From: Fistularia commersonii
Lineage: Eukaryota > Chordata > Actinopteri > Syngnathiformes > Fistulariidae
Assembly: GCA_037954325.1 (NCBI GenBank)
Contig: JBBMNZ010000001.1
Span: forward strand, 26,771,758 to 26,835,757
Length of the DNA: 64,000 nt
Direction of reading: 5' to 3'
How positions within the stretch are numbered: the first letter of the stretch is position 1; each line of letters starts with the position of its first letter. This document shows, piece after piece, positions 63,724 through 64,000 of this stretch. A model generated the notes under the pieces. It ran no database searches, was not told the DNA's origin, and worked only from the letters and a program-made list of their open reading frames with translations. Both the position numbers and the translations under genes were made by a program.

Positions 63724-63778
63724 GTTTTCTGCATAACATTATGTTTAAAATGATATATTTACAGCGATATATTTACAG

Positions 63779-64000
63779 CGGGGGTGTCAAACTCATTTTG
63801 GTCCACAAACGGCCTAATTTGATCATTACAGAGAAGTAACACCCAAATTTTTCCAGAGGAGGTAAACAGGTAAATTACAAAAATCTTTATATGTAATGAA
63901 CTGTTCCTCCAAAAATATATGACAAATTAATATTAAAAAAGAATTGATGAAATTACACCCTTAAAATATTGTTGAGTTAAAATCTTATCACAGTGGGAAA
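63779..64000 (+). mobile_element. hAT-like terminus at the window end
   Basis: cgggggtgtcaaactcattt resembles a common hAT end (caggggtgtcaaactcattt). The body continues past the window. Confidence 0.45.

Noticed and set aside
1..63723. Identification as syne2, dystrophin/utrophin or a spectrin
   Set aside because: Rod sequence follows nesprin-1 block by block, including the HTLLSPVTEESGEEG linker and the single giant exon.
1..64000. A previously undescribed multi-gene system
   Set aside because: Both strands were read; everything coding is either syne1 or transposon-derived. Nothing supports a new system here.

Overview
The window is a piece of a ray-finned fish genome, probably a percomorph. 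The + strand carries one host gene, read as 65 exons with about 46 kb of intron between them. Joined by GT-AG splice sites, the exons give one unbroken frame of 14,040 bases (4,680 codons). The protein is a run of spectrin repeats with stretches that are distinctive for nesprin-1 (SYNE1), for example CHTLLSPVTEESGEEG (50,436-50,483), IKQADIVTFPEINLM (34,750-34,794) and LNQKKEGFRSTGQPW (35,215-35,259). The window therefore holds the central rod of syne1. It lacks the N-terminal actin-binding calponin-homology domains and the C-terminal KASH anchor, which must lie outside to the left and right. From memory of the human protein it corresponds very roughly to the middle half of its ~8,800 residues. 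I cannot tell whether this is the a or b teleost paralogue.

Layout. 1-20 kb: exons 1-21, with an RTE-type LINE in intron 6, a nested LINE/Tc1-like MITE in intron 8, a ZMYM-type hAT element in intron 13 and an ~2 kb satellite of ~170-bp units in intron 14. 20-33 kb: exons 22-38, with an RTE LINE carrying a nested hAT in intron 26, a pogo-type element plus a decayed copy of a coding segment in intron 30, and a Tigger element in intron 33. 33.8-36 kb: a single 2,161-bp exon. 36-50 kb: exons 40-53, with many pogo-type MITEs. 50-64 kb: exons 54-65, with LINE 3' ends, three simple tandem arrays and more MITEs.

No second host gene was found on either strand. Other long open frames are either antisense shadows of exons, remains of transposase or reverse transcriptase, or by-products of simple repeats. 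I found no evidence for a new multi-gene system. The most interesting material is the interaction of mobile DNA with the gene: a LINE 3' end that supplies a splice-acceptor tract, a duplicated pseudo-exon, direct repeats flanking an in-frame exon pair, a satellite that appears to derive from a dispersed element, and several insertions with clean target-site duplications.

All homology statements are from recognition of the sequence, not from database searches. Exon borders were set by reading frame, GT-AG rule and similarity to the vertebrate nesprin-1 rod.
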